DNA from: Lachnospiraceae bacterium
GTDB lineage: Bacteria; Bacillota; Clostridia; Lachnospirales; Lachnospiraceae
Length of the DNA stretch: 64,000 nt
NCBI GenBank assembly: GCA_024405115.1
Contig: JAKSPD010000002.1
Span: 1-64,000 of the forward strand
Direction: 5' to 3'
Part shown: positions 8,650 to 17,264 of the stretch, in pieces
How positions within the stretch are numbered: the stretch's first letter is position 1
How the letters are laid out: each line of letters starts with the position of its first letter
The notes under the pieces: generated by a model
Told to the model about the DNA's origin: nothing
What the model saw: the letters and a program-made list of their open reading frames with translations, nothing else
The model's database searches: none
Made by a program: the position numbers and the translations under genes

Positions 8650-9048
8650 TCATTTCAAAAGTGCTTCCGTGATTTCCTTCATCCTTGCGATAGGAAAAGG
8701 AGGATTGGCGATAGGCCGCATGGCGATCGACATCAAAAGCGCCGGATTATCGTCTGCGGCAATACGGTTTGATGAAAGCTTTCCGCACCGCCTGCAGCGA
8801 TGGATAAGGCACCACTCTCCGTTATTCTTCACCCATACTCCGATCGGATCCATCACGCCTTCACAGTCAGAGGCACGGTCACCCGGTTTCTCATCGACAT
8901 GTATCGATGAAAGACAGTTAGGGCAATGGTTTCGATGATCGGAACCCGCTCCTTCGGGCACGACCTCTCTCCCGCACACTTTACAGATAAATGTCTCCCC
9001 GCATGCATGATCTATATAATACCCTTTTTCAGCTTCTATTTTACTCAT
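8650..9048 (-). CDS. RNHCP domain-containing zinc-binding protein
   Basis: The 132-residue protein has the RNHCP motif itself (HRNHCPNCLSSIHVDEKPGDR, from about residue 38), flanked by Cys pairs CKVCG (about 22-26) and CRRCGK (about 85-90), which can bind zinc. The function of the RNHCP family is not established. The gene starts 14 bases after the PHP-domain gene and is probably co-transcribed with it. Confidence 0.8.
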   Translation of the reverse strand: MSKIEAEKGYYIDHACGETFICKVCGREVVPEGAGSDHRNHCPNCLSSIHVDEKPGDRASDCEGVMDPIGVWVKNNGEWCLIHRCRRCGKLSSNRIAADDNPALLMSIAMRPIANPPFPIARMKEITEALLK

Positions 9049-9062
9049 TCCTTCCTCCGTTT

Positions 9063-10097
9063 TTATGAAAAGAACTCATCCAGAAAATATCCTCTGGTAT
9101 TAGCCGGCCTTCCGTAACAGTCCTTGACGGTAATGCGGATGTACCCGTCCTCCGGCTTTACATGAAAGACACCTTCACTTAAAGAACTGCCGTACGCCGC
9201 TCTTTCACATTCAGATCTTCTTCCGCCTGTAGAAAGTGTAATGCTCTGGGCCTCATCAGTCTTTACATAGACCTTGCCGTCTTCATAATAACACTCTTTG
9301 ATAGTGGGGCCGGCAGAAGCATAGTAATCACCGTTTTCCAGAGCTTTTATTATATTCTCATACGTCAGCTCTTCCGCATAGATATTTGTCCATCCGCCGA
9401 AAAGATCACACCTCGGATGTCCCAACGGATATACGGTATGAGCATCATCCGTTGCTATGCAGCCTAACCTCTGTCCGGATCTGAGCATACTGTCATAGAC
9501 TCTCGGATTATATTCATCAAGACCAAGTCCGTAGAAGCAGTCGTTATTGTAGATCTCCATCGCATAGAATCCCTTGAGCTTTGTGTAAGTGTCCTCTCCC
9601 TCAAGCGACCACGTCGGATGATTATAGGCAATGAGCATTCCGTTTTCATTAGCCAGGCGTGCTGCTTCATTAATAAGTTCGATATCATAATACTTCTCAG
9701 TAAGGATATCTCCTACATACTCCATCTCCGGGATCTTCTCCGGGACATGGCAGAGTCTCCTCAGATCAAATGCATCCGGATTAAACAGAAAATGTTTCAT
9801 TTTGTGCGGATCTTTGGAAATGATGCACATATGGGCGCACTTCTGGCCCTGACGTCTGGGTCTTACAGGATCAACGATCTGAAGCTCATACCCGGTGAGC
9901 ATCAGAAAATCCTCCCGGTTAAGATCACTGTGATCCGCAAAAAACTCATGATCTGTAATTGAAAGCACGCTGTAACCGTGCTCATAATAGGCTTTTGCCA
10001 GTTCTTCAGGAGCCATCTTTCCGTCTGAAAGAGTTGAATGACAGTGAAGGTTGGCCTTATAAACATTTTTATTATTCGGTAACAGATATTTTTTCAT
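9063..10097 (-). CDS. PHP-domain metal-dependent phosphoesterase
   Basis: The 344-residue protein carries the metal-binding motifs of the polymerase-and-histidinol-phosphatase domain: HCHSTLSDG (His18, His20), ITDHEFF (about 47-52), a later NHPTWS and DDAHT. PHP enzymes hydrolyse phosphoester bonds in nucleotides or small phosphates. The C-terminal 70 residues look like a small beta domain (KVYVKTDEAQSITLSTGG). It is the first gene of a two-gene unit with the RNHCP gene. The substrate is unknown. Confidence 0.8.
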   Translation of the reverse strand: MKKYLLPNNKNVYKANLHCHSTLSDGKMAPEELAKAYYEHGYSVLSITDHEFFADHSDLNREDFLMLTGYELQIVDPVRPRRQGQKCAHMCIISKDPHKMKHFLFNPDAFDLRRLCHVPEKIPEMEYVGDILTEKYYDIELINEAARLANENGMLIAYNHPTWSLEGEDTYTKLKGFYAMEIYNNDCFYGLGLDEYNPRVYDSMLRSGQRLGCIATDDAHTVYPLGHPRCDLFGGWTNIYAEELTYENIIKALENGDYYASAGPTIKECYYEDGKVYVKTDEAQSITLSTGGRRSECERAAYGSSLSEGVFHVKPEDGYIRITVKDCYGRPANTRGYFLDEFFS

Positions 10098-10167
10098 AGC
10101 AGTGCTACACTCCGTAAAAACTTAATATAAAATACCGTTTGTATTTTAACACTGTTTTTCGTTTAAT

Positions 10168-10199
10168 AAAAGCGCGGACCGTATAAAATCCGCGCTTTT
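10168..10199. terminator. Bidirectional terminator after a nagB-like gene
   Basis: AAAAGCGCGGA (10168-10178) pairs with TCCGCGCTTTT (10189-10199). T-runs occur on both sides, which fits the minus-strand gene ending at 10320. Confidence 0.75.
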
Positions 10200-10319
10200 T
10201 TATTTCATTCTTAAAGACATGATGATCCGTCAAATCAATCACCGGATCTATCAGATTTGCCGGGCCTGTCAGCTTATCAGTCAGGCTGATCCGGCCTGCC
10301 GGCTTATAAGTCGATTCTA

Positions 10320-11291
10320 TCAGATCTCCCAGTCCGGAATACCGTTGTACCATGAATGGAACGGTCTTGCAATTGCTTCTGAAACGTAGCAGGTTCCCTT
10401 TCCAAGTCTGAAGATTGAAGCGGGACATTCCATGCTGATCGGTCCGTAAAGCTCGATACGGCTGATCATTCTCTGCCATGTGTCTCCGTTCTGTGCGTTA
10501 AGAATGTTGTGTACCTCGAAACGTTCTCTTGCTTCGTATACATCCTTGGGTCCGATGGTTGCCGCCTTGGGAGGAACTGCCCATACGTCTCCTGATGCTC
10601 CCATGGGTCCGAACAGTGAATTCTCTGCAATTGTAAGGGGTGTTTCTGTTACGATTCTTGAGCCAAGCTTTACAAACTCTTCAATTGAATCTGCCTTGAA
10701 CTCTTCAGATCTGGGATCCACGAATGCTGTGTGTCCCGGCCATCCTGTTGCTGAGTATACTACGTCTGCTCCGCCGTCACCGCACTCCTCGATAATAGAA
10801 GTATAAACTCCTGTTCCCTTGTTCTCATTTGTATGTACATGCCAGTGGCTGATGTCGGGGCGAAGATCCTCACGAATCCTCATATAGAAGTGGTTAATGA
10901 ATGAATAACCAAGTCCTGCTCCATAAGTAAGCGGTGCGACATTTCCGTCCTCGTCTGCCCACTCATCCATTGCGAATGCGTGAACATTTCTGAGGTTTAC
11001 GTTGTACTTGTTTACCATTTCTGCAACTGATGTATAGCATACGGGATGCTGGTTGGGGCAGATCATCGTGAAGGGCTTGTCCTCAAGGTCTGACTTAAGG
11101 AATCTTGTGAAGATATCCATTGCCATAAGGCTCTCGGGATCAAGAACCACCTTTACCTGGAATCCGTTTTCGTTTACGTATTCCATGTCTTCACGCTTAA
11201 TGTTACGTACTCTCTCAAGCTCCTCTAAGGGCATCTCGCTGTTGGGCAGGAATGAAGCGGGCTTGAATCTGAACTCATCATAAAGTCCCAT
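10320..11291 (-). CDS. Glucosamine-6-phosphate deaminase-like protein (NagB family, type A copy 1)
   Basis: The 323-residue protein belongs to the NagB/RpiA fold. The segment AFAMDEWADEDG (MDE 108-110) matches the NagB MDEY motif with the catalytic Asp72 of E. coli. The segment TGWPGHTAFVDP (GH 186-187) matches GxGxDGHIAFNEP and keeps the catalytic His143, but the Asp141 position is Pro and the Glu148 position is Asp. NagB itself is about 266 residues, so this family is longer. It follows nagA by 46 bases, so a deaminase or isomerase step on the NagA product is likely. It is near-identical in architecture to the gene at 17265-18236. Confidence 0.72.
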   Translation of the reverse strand: MGLYDEFRFKPASFLPNSEMPLEELERVRNIKREDMEYVNENGFQVKVVLDPESLMAMDIFTRFLKSDLEDKPFTMICPNQHPVCYTSVAEMVNKYNVNLRNVHAFAMDEWADEDGNVAPLTYGAGLGYSFINHFYMRIREDLRPDISHWHVHTNENKGTGVYTSIIEECGDGGADVVYSATGWPGHTAFVDPRSEEFKADSIEEFVKLGSRIVTETPLTIAENSLFGPMGASGDVWAVPPKAATIGPKDVYEARERFEVHNILNAQNGDTWQRMISRIELYGPISMECPASIFRLGKGTCYVSEAIARPFHSWYNGIPDWEI

Positions 11292-11337
11292 TGTTGGTTT
11301 CCTCCTAAAATAGATAATTTATTGTTGTTTAAGGAAC

Positions 11338-12519
11338 TTAGTCCATGACTACTTTTCCGTCAGCAACGGCCAGTTCACCCTCAAGGAATACCCTGTCGAT
11401 GTTTACCTGATCGTCGATGATAATGATATTAGCCTTCTTCCCGGGTTCAAGTGATCCGATCTCCTCATCAAGTCCGAGCATCCTTGCAGGGTTAATGGTT
11501 GCCATGTTAATTGCATGAACAAGTCCATAAGGCGTATGTGTCATCAGGTTGCGGCAGCCGTGCTCAAGAGTCATGCGGCTTCCTGCAAGATAACCGATAT
11601 CATCATAGTTAAGGTCCGGCCCGTAGTAGATGCCTGCCTCCCAGTTGTTCGTATAATCGCTCTGCTTGGGCATGGAATCAGTGATGAGGATGATGTGCTC
11701 AGGTCCCTTTGCCATAATGATGGACTTGGCAAGATCGGGAACTACATGAACAGCATTCTCATCCATTATAAGCTCTGAATATAGCTCTGGCTCTATAAGT
11801 GAATACTGGTCGCATCCTGCTCCGGGGCATCCCTGTGCACGGCCTTTAGCCTGTCCTGCATCACCGTGATGTGTATGTACCTTGCAGCCGTACTTTCTGA
11901 CACGGCGGCACTGCTCGCTGGTTGCATTTGAATGACCGTAAGCAAAGATCACATCGGGGTTTTTCTCTTTGGCATATTTCATGACGTCCTCTATGTGCTC
12001 TCTTGCGGGATCGATTGCATAAATTGCAACTCTCTTTCCAAGTCCGTCAATAAGAGGCTTGTACTCCTCTTCCTTTATGTCACCGGACCAGGCAATCTCA
12101 GACTGGAAGGATCCGGAAAGATGCATGAACGGTCCCTCCATGTACATTCCGTACTTCATTGTGCGCCCAACGCCCTTGTCTTTCACAGCATCGATCTTGT
12201 CTGCAGCATCAAGCATCTGCTTCATGTTGAGGTTATGATACATTGTGGGAAGAACTGTAGTCTCTCCGTGAAGGATGAACCACTTTGCACAGTATACGGG
12301 ATCTTCCGCATACTTCCAGTCTCCGCCGCCGTGATTGTGGACATCGATAAGTCCGGGGGCGGTATACTTTCCGCCTGCGTCAATGATCTCACAGCCTTCG
12401 GGGATCTCAACTTCATCTGCACGGCCTGCAGCTACGATTCTGTCGCCGTCCCAGACTACTTTAGCATCCCAGATAATGCCAAGTTCTGTTATAAGCTTTG
12501 TGTTAACTATTGCTTTCAT
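11338..12519 (-). CDS. nagA: N-acetylglucosamine-6-phosphate deacetylase (NagA)
   Basis: The 393-residue amidohydrolase-superfamily enzyme would remove acetate from an N-acetyl amino-sugar phosphate in the cytoplasm. Visible motifs are DVHNHGGG (59-66), YMEGPF (126-131) for the metal-binding Glu, YGHSNAT and HTHHGDAG with metal-binding His residues, and LITDSM with the catalytic Asp. Length and motif order fit the family. It heads an operon with a NagB-like gene. A second, divergent NagA is encoded at 56844-57977, so the two may handle different substrates. Confidence 0.85.
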   Translation of the reverse strand: MKAIVNTKLITELGIIWDAKVVWDGDRIVAAGRADEVEIPEGCEIIDAGGKYTAPGLIDVHNHGGGDWKYAEDPVYCAKWFILHGETTVLPTMYHNLNMKQMLDAADKIDAVKDKGVGRTMKYGMYMEGPFMHLSGSFQSEIAWSGDIKEEEYKPLIDGLGKRVAIYAIDPAREHIEDVMKYAKEKNPDVIFAYGHSNATSEQCRRVRKYGCKVHTHHGDAGQAKGRAQGCPGAGCDQYSLIEPELYSELIMDENAVHVVPDLAKSIIMAKGPEHIILITDSMPKQSDYTNNWEAGIYYGPDLNYDDIGYLAGSRMTLEHGCRNLMTHTPYGLVHAINMATINPARMLGLDEEIGSLEPGKKANIIIIDDQVNIDRVFLEGELAVADGKVVMD

Positions 12520-12559
12520 AATAATATGCTCCTTATACTAAAAAGCTATTCTATCGCTT

Positions 12560-12573
12560 ATTATACCACTATT
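12560..12573 (-). promoter_or_regulatory. Promoter -10 of the nagA operon
   Basis: On the minus strand ATAGTGGTATAAT contains a perfect -10 (12560-12565) but no clear -35 at the proper distance. The same ATAGTG-TATAATAA context occurs before the paired nagB-like operon at 22376-22387, suggesting common activator control. Confidence 0.45.
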
Positions 12574-12615
12574 ATTTAATATTTTTGTTTTATTCGTTTG
12601 CAATTTTGAATACAA

Positions 12616-13470
12616 TTATGTAAGTGATTTAAAATCATTTCTAAGCTTATTACCAACCTCATAAGAAAACTTAAGTGCCGGAATAAGGAGTCCCTGGTCT
12701 GCATAAAACTTCAGAAATCTTGGTACTTCCATTGTAAAATCACCATCATATCCAACCTCTTTAAGTGCCTTTAACAGATCATCAAAATCAACTGTTCCAA
12801 GGAACGGCGTAAGGTGTTCATCTTTCATGAGTTCTGCTCCATGATTATCCTGAATATGAAGTCCCGTTAATATTCCTTTATCAAGCTGACGGATAAAATC
12901 CCCGGCTGAAACTTTTGAATGGAGCCATGCATGCCCTACATCAACCAGTCCTGTAAACCACTTTGAATCAAGACGTTTTACGATCTGATTTAAAAGATCG
13001 GGGAAGGAAAAAGCGCCGCTCAGGTTTTCTATAGCTATTCTGACACCGTATCTTTCACAAAGTGGCTCGAACGTTTTATAGTAATCATAATTAAGCTGAA
13101 GACTTCTTTCGGATGCAGGAGGTTCCGGGAATACCTTAATGCCGTGAACCACTATATGATCTATACCTATTATTCCGCACGCTTCGATTGCGCGCTTTAT
13201 TGAAAGGTACTCAAAGCATGTGTCGTCCTCAGGCATTCCATACGTAAAGTCAAATGGAGCGTGTGCTTGATTGCACTTAAGGTCGTACTTATTCAAAGCT
13301 TCTTTGATTTTTAAAGCGTTTTCCCTGTAATCTTCCCCTAATAATGCAGGGGCCGCCTTCCAGTAAAAAGAAAAATCAACAGCTTCAAAACCAGCTTCCT
13401 TAATTGCCTTGAGGCCTTCATCAATTCCTAAGTTTTCCCAAAGTCTATAACTTTCAACTGCAAGTAACAT
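12616..13470 (-). CDS. Sugar phosphate isomerase/epimerase (xylose isomerase-like TIM barrel)
   Basis: The 284-residue protein has the AP-endonuclease-2/xylose-isomerase-like TIM barrel pattern: AGFEAVDFSFYW near the N-terminus, HIVVHGIK (about 110), the metal-binding Glu in IAIENLSGAF (about 155), DVGHAWLH (about 182), LHIQDNHG (about 210) and the final Glu in FTMEVP (about 250). Such enzymes isomerise or epimerise keto-sugars. It lies downstream of the second importer operon but behind that operon's terminator (13544-13576), so it is probably transcribed alone from the AT-rich gap at 13477-13543. Confidence 0.78.
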   Translation of the reverse strand: MLLAVESYRLWENLGIDEGLKAIKEAGFEAVDFSFYWKAAPALLGEDYRENALKIKEALNKYDLKCNQAHAPFDFTYGMPEDDTCFEYLSIKRAIEACGIIGIDHIVVHGIKVFPEPPASERSLQLNYDYYKTFEPLCERYGVRIAIENLSGAFSFPDLLNQIVKRLDSKWFTGLVDVGHAWLHSKVSAGDFIRQLDKGILTGLHIQDNHGAELMKDEHLTPFLGTVDFDDLLKALKEVGYDGDFTMEVPRFLKFYADQGLLIPALKFSYEVGNKLRNDFKSLT

Positions 13471-13543
13471 TTATATACCTCTTATACTTTTTTTAAAATA
13501 TCATTTTTCAACTTTTATATTTGCGAATGACTAACATATAAAA

Positions 13544-13576
13544 AATGAACAAAAATGAAATACATTTTTGTTCATT
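13544..13576 (-). terminator. Terminator of the second importer operon
   Basis: A perfect 14-bp inverted repeat, AATGAACAAAAATG and its complement, encloses a 5-base loop. On the minus strand it is followed by TTTTTTAT. It lies 24 bases after the MalG-type stop. Confidence 0.8.
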
Positions 13577-13600
13577 AATTTTCTCATTATCTGATGCAGG

Positions 13601-14434
13601 TCAACCCTTTACAGAACCGGCTGTAATTCCCTTTATGAAATACTTCTGAAGGCAGAGGAAAAGGACAACCATGGGTGCACTTGTAAGAAGAGCTCCGGCA
13701 AATGCATAACCATACTCATTTACCTTCTCACTGAAGAACTGGTAAATACCAACCATCAGGGTAGGATTCTTTGTTGCACTCAGTGTTGTATTACATACAA
13801 GGTAGTCGTTCCAGATACCGGTACCGGAAACGATACAGCAGCTTGCGATTACGGGAGCAAGCAGCGGGAGGAAAATTCTCCAGTAAACCCCGAAAGTGCT
13901 GCAGCCGTCGATATAGGCAGCATCTTCAAGTTCTCCGGGAATACCCTTCATGAATCCTGTAAACAGGAAGGTTGCAAAAGGAATGTTCCACCCGGCCTGG
14001 ATCAGGATCGGTCCAAGGACGTTGCCGTGAAGTCCAAGGTTCTTAATTAATACAACCAGCGGAATTACACATGCAACAAAGGGAACTACCATGCAGGTGA
14101 TCAGTAAAGAATAATATGTTTCGAAGAACCTGCTCTTAATTCTTGCAATTGCGAATCCTGCAAGAGAAGAAACAACAATAAGTAATGCAATAGCTACTAA
14201 AGTAATAGTTGCAGTATTCTTCAAAGCCGGCCAGTATCTGATTGCCTTGATTGCACGCGGGAAGTTGCCCATCGTGAACATCTCCGCATTTAAAATAAGA
14301 GGCTTCTGAAGAATCATCTTACGCGGCTTAAACGCACCGATAACAAAATAATAGATCGGAACAAGAATAAGAAGCGTGCATATAGCGAGGATCAATTCCT
14401 CTACAAATTTTCTAACACCATCACGTTTTTTCAT
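13601..14434 (-). CDS. Carbohydrate ABC transporter permease, MalG type (importer 2)
   Basis: The 277-residue membrane protein has about six transmembrane segments, the EAA loop EDAAYIDGCSTFGVYWRIFL (about 180) and the usual C-terminus KGITAGSVKG. Its ATG overlaps the stop of the MalF-type gene by one base (TGATG), which implies translational coupling. Together with the genes at 14434 and 15453 it forms a CUT1 importer without its own ATPase. Confidence 0.88.
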   Translation of the reverse strand: MKKRDGVRKFVEELILAICTLLILVPIYYFVIGAFKPRKMILQKPLILNAEMFTMGNFPRAIKAIRYWPALKNTATITLVAIALLIVVSSLAGFAIARIKSRFFETYYSLLITCMVVPFVACVIPLVVLIKNLGLHGNVLGPILIQAGWNIPFATFLFTGFMKGIPGELEDAAYIDGCSTFGVYWRIFLPLLAPVIASCCIVSGTGIWNDYLVCNTTLSATKNPTLMVGIYQFFSEKVNEYGYAFAGALLTSAPMVVLFLCLQKYFIKGITAGSVKG

Positions 14435-15354
14435 CAGGTTATATCCTCCTTCTTACGCATTACAGCAAGCTGCAGCAAGGATATAATTGTTATGATTGCA
14501 ATCAGGACAACTGCCAATGCGGAACTTCGTCCATATTCCATGGTCTGAAAAGCATAGAACGTGATTCTTTGGGAAAGCAACAGAGTTGTCGTACCGGGAC
14601 GTCCCTGAGAAATAAGGTACGGCAGCTCATAGGATTTATAAGCAGCGATTGATGTTGTAAGCAGGTTGATCGTGATGGACGGAGCCATAAGAGGAATCGT
14701 GATAAATTTCCTCTGCTGTCTCTCTGTAGCACCATCGATTGCAGCCGCCTCATACAGATCTGCGGAAATTCCCTGAAGACCTGCCATGAAGATTACAACA
14801 CAGATACCCAGTCTTGCCCAGGTAGCAGCCGCAATAATAGCAAAGTTAGTAAGTCCGACTGTTTCCAGCCAGTTAATCTTCTCTCCTCCGCACTGTTCAA
14901 TAACTTTATTGATCATACCGTTATTGTAGTTGTACATGATACGCCAGAGTACACCGACAACGGTACCTGAGAGAAGTGTCGGGAAAAACCAGGAAGAACG
15001 AAGGAAACCGCGAGGTAATCTGCCTTTTCCCTTTTTATCCAGAACAAGTGCAACTGCAAATGAGATGATAATAGTCAGTACTGTCAATCCCAAGGCGAAC
15101 ACAAGCGTAGCAATCATCATGGTGCCAAAGTCTGACACATCCGACGCCAGTTTCACATAGTTCTTAAGGCCTACAAAGGTCTTGGGTGATGTTGCGACAC
15201 CGTTCCAGTCAGTAAAGCTCAGATATACAACATTAAAACACGGAATCAGTACGAATACAGCTACCAGCAGTGCTGACGGGAGTATAAATAACAGGCCTGT
15301 AGTAAAGCGCTGTCTTTCTCTTTGAGAACGATGTATTGATTTATTTTGTTTCAT
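14434..15354 (-). CDS. Carbohydrate ABC transporter permease, MalF type (importer 2)
   Basis: The 306-residue protein has an N-terminal transmembrane helix (about 20-42), several more hydrophobic segments and the EAA loop YEAAAIDGATERQQRKFITI (about 215). It is separated from the upstream binding-protein gene by a 98-base gap that contains a hairpin terminator, so it is probably expressed at a lower level than the binding protein. Confidence 0.88.
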   Translation of the reverse strand: MKQNKSIHRSQRERQRFTTGLLFILPSALLVAVFVLIPCFNVVYLSFTDWNGVATSPKTFVGLKNYVKLASDVSDFGTMMIATLVFALGLTVLTIIISFAVALVLDKKGKGRLPRGFLRSSWFFPTLLSGTVVGVLWRIMYNYNNGMINKVIEQCGGEKINWLETVGLTNFAIIAAATWARLGICVVIFMAGLQGISADLYEAAAIDGATERQQRKFITIPLMAPSITINLLTTSIAAYKSYELPYLISQGRPGTTTLLLSQRITFYAFQTMEYGRSSALAVVLIAIITIISLLQLAVMRKKEDIT

Positions 15355-15386
15355 TGAAAATACCTATTCTACGTCTCTAATGAAAA

Positions 15387-15416
15387 GGGCCCCAAATGAT
15401 AAATACAATTGGGGCC
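15387..15416 (-). terminator. Intra-operon attenuator after the binding-protein gene
   Basis: GGCCCCAA/TTGGGGCC (stem arms 15388-15395 and 15409-15416) is followed on the minus strand by CCCTTTTC. It lies between the binding-protein and permease genes, where partial termination commonly adjusts subunit ratios. Confidence 0.7.
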
Positions 15417-15452
15417 TTTATTCTAATCCTTAAAACTCAGTATACGCTTGGA

Positions 15453-16850
15453 TTACTGCTTGTTCTTGTAGCTGGTCTTAACAAGCTCTGTCATAGCATC
15501 AACTGCGTCCTGCATACTCTTGAGGCCTGCGATGCAGTCCTGGATGTCACGGTTAGCAGCATCCTTGAACTCTGATGTCCAGAGGTTGAAGCCCATGGTT
15601 ACGAACGGTGAAGCACCCATCTCAGCTACGAGGGGAGTCATCTGCTCTTTAAGAACAGCGTCTGTCATCGGGATAACCGGTACGTTACCTGCTACGTTCT
15701 GGATGATTGCGTAGTGGTTCCAGAAGAAGTTAACGAAGAGATCAATAGCCTCTTCTTCAGCTGCAGATCTGTTGGAATCTGCTGTTACGCCCATAGCGGT
15801 CTCAGCTGTTGCGGAGATCCATCTGGTCTCGCCTTCATCATTGAAGCAGGGAAGTGCTGCAACTGCAAGTGAAGGATCGCCTGCGAACTCTGTGATACCA
15901 TCAAGGATAGCATTACCATTCCAGTTACCTGCAAGGCATACAGCTGCCTGGCCATCGGTCATGATAGTGGTTACGTCATCCTCGTTAGCTGCTGATGTTC
16001 CTGTAAGGAAGTAGGGCTGAAGCTCGTTGAACTTTTCAACGATCTCAGGATAAGCGTTGAACTCGAAGGTTCCGTTCTTGAAAGCATCTTCGTAAACGCC
16101 TGCGCCAAGCTGCTCGCCGCATGCATTAGCGATAAGAAGTTCGAAGAGCATCCAGCTTGTGGTGGTCTTTCCTGCTGCTACAGTGAAGGGCTGCTTGCAG
16201 TCAGTCTTCTCAGAGATGTCCTTAAGGCAAGCGATAAGTTCCTGCCAGTTCTCGGGAGCCTTCTCCCAGCCAGCCTCTTTGAGGATAGCCATGTTGTAGA
16301 ACATGCATGAGAATGCAGCACCGTAGGTCTCACCCATGAGAATGCCGTTGTATGTCATAGCATCCTTGTATGACTGGGGGATCTGCTGAGCACATGCGAA
16401 CTTGTTGAAGTCCTCAAGAAGGCCGTCATTAACCATTGTTCTGTGAAGCTCATCATTATCTACGGGGATAAGATCCGGAAGAGTGTTTGAAGCGATAGCA
16501 GCTGTAAGGTATTCACCTGAGTTTCCGCCGCCACGGTTCGTGTTTTCAAAGCTGATCCAGGGATACTCAGCCTGGAAAGCTGCCATCATGTCATCGAATG
16601 CATCGCCCCACTCGGTTGCGATGATGTAGGTCTCGATGGTAACGGGCTCCTTTTCAGCTGCGGGAGCTTCGGTAGCTGCTGCTGTTGTAGCTGCTGCCTC
16701 GGTAGCTGCTGCTGTTGTAGCTGCTGCGGTAGCTGCTGCTGTTGTAGCCGCTTCAGTTGCTGCTGCTGTCGTAGCTGCGGGCTGGCTTGCACATGCTGCA
16801 AGTGAAAGAACCATAGCAGCTGCAAGGAACATTGCTAATACTTTTTTCAT
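15453..16850 (-). CDS. Extracellular sugar-binding lipoprotein (importer 2)
   Basis: The 465-residue precursor has a lipoprotein signal peptide with lipobox LAAC (Cys20). About 45 residues of almost pure Ala/Thr/Glu follow (TTAAATEAA-like repeats), then a family 1 solute-binding domain (IETYIIATEWGDAFDDMMAA). The low-complexity linker is encoded by tandem DNA repeats and could vary in length. It is the first gene of the importer 2 operon, with a strong promoter carrying a conserved upstream element. Confidence 0.88.
   Translation of the reverse strand: MKKVLAMFLAAAMVLSLAACASQPAATTAAATEAATTAAATAAATTAAATEAAATTAAATEAPAAEKEPVTIETYIIATEWGDAFDDMMAAFQAEYPWISFENTNRGGGNSGEYLTAAIASNTLPDLIPVDNDELHRTMVNDGLLEDFNKFACAQQIPQSYKDAMTYNGILMGETYGAAFSCMFYNMAILKEAGWEKAPENWQELIACLKDISEKTDCKQPFTVAAGKTTTSWMLFELLIANACGEQLGAGVYEDAFKNGTFEFNAYPEIVEKFNELQPYFLTGTSAANEDDVTTIMTDGQAAVCLAGNWNGNAILDGITEFAGDPSLAVAALPCFNDEGETRWISATAETAMGVTADSNRSAAEEEAIDLFVNFFWNHYAIIQNVAGNVPVIPMTDAVLKEQMTPLVAEMGASPFVTMGFNLWTSEFKDAANRDIQDCIAGLKSMQDAVDAMTELVKTSYKNKQ
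16671..16748. repeat. Tandem repeats in the lipoprotein linker
   Basis: A 27-bp unit starting GGTAGCTGCTGCTGTTGTAG occurs at 16671-16697 and 16701-16727 and partly at 16728-16748. It encodes the Ala/Thr-rich spacer and could change copy number by slippage. Confidence 0.75.
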
Positions 16851-16930
16851 ATACTTTCTCCTTTCAAAAATAATATGTCAAGACGGTCTGCTTATTTAAT
16901 TTAGACAGAACCCGCTTGCATACGTCCTAC

Positions 16931-16959
16931 ACTTTAGTCTATTATCAATAAGATGTCAA
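16931..16959 (-). promoter_or_regulatory. Promoter of the importer 2 operon
   Basis: On the minus strand TTGACA (16954-16959) and TAAAGT (16931-16936) are separated by 17 bp, about 80 bases before the binding-protein start. Confidence 0.7.
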
Positions 16960-16996
16960 TAAAAAATCACAACTATATAACAAATTTATAAACATG
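16954..16996 (-). promoter_or_regulatory. Conserved 43-bp activator-type element, copy 1
   Basis: Read on the minus strand, this element ends in the -35 and contains TATAGTTGTGATTTTT. It matches 37 of 43 positions of the plus-strand element at 41855-41897, including the abutting -35. Its placement overlapping the -35 fits a class II activator site, probably for an AraC-type regulator of this window. Confidence 0.7.
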
Positions 16997-17185
16997 TAAT
17001 TTTTTACAAAATACGCAAAAATAAAACATATTTATAAGTTTAATTTTTTGTAGAAATTATTTGTGCATAGTAAACAAATAATCGGTCAATTTTTTGACAC
17101 CCTGACGAGAACACAAGCTTCATCAATAATTATCTGATAATTTCTAACACAGCTCTTTCAAATTGTATAATGCTGACAAAATCGT

Positions 17186-17232
17186 AAAGTCCGGTTTTCC
17201 AAAACATTTATAACTGTTAAAAACCGGACTTT
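17186..17232. terminator. Terminator after a nagB-like gene
   Basis: The 13-bp arms AAAGTCCGGTTTT (17186-17198) and AAAACCGGACTTT (17220-17232) form a long hairpin 32 bases past the stop at 17265. The rest of the 16851-17264 gap holds the importer 2 promoter and AT-rich sequence. Confidence 0.75.
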
Positions 17233-17264
17233 ATGTTTCTTTGTTTATTAAAATATAGTTTGAA

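Noticed and set aside
10105..10479. Open frame of 124 codons on the minus strand, downstream of a nagB-like gene
   Set aside because: Its first half is an alternative frame of the nagB-like gene and the rest crosses a terminator hairpin. There is no ribosome site or recognisable domain. The short similar stretches near 10260-10310 are too degenerate to call a repeat.
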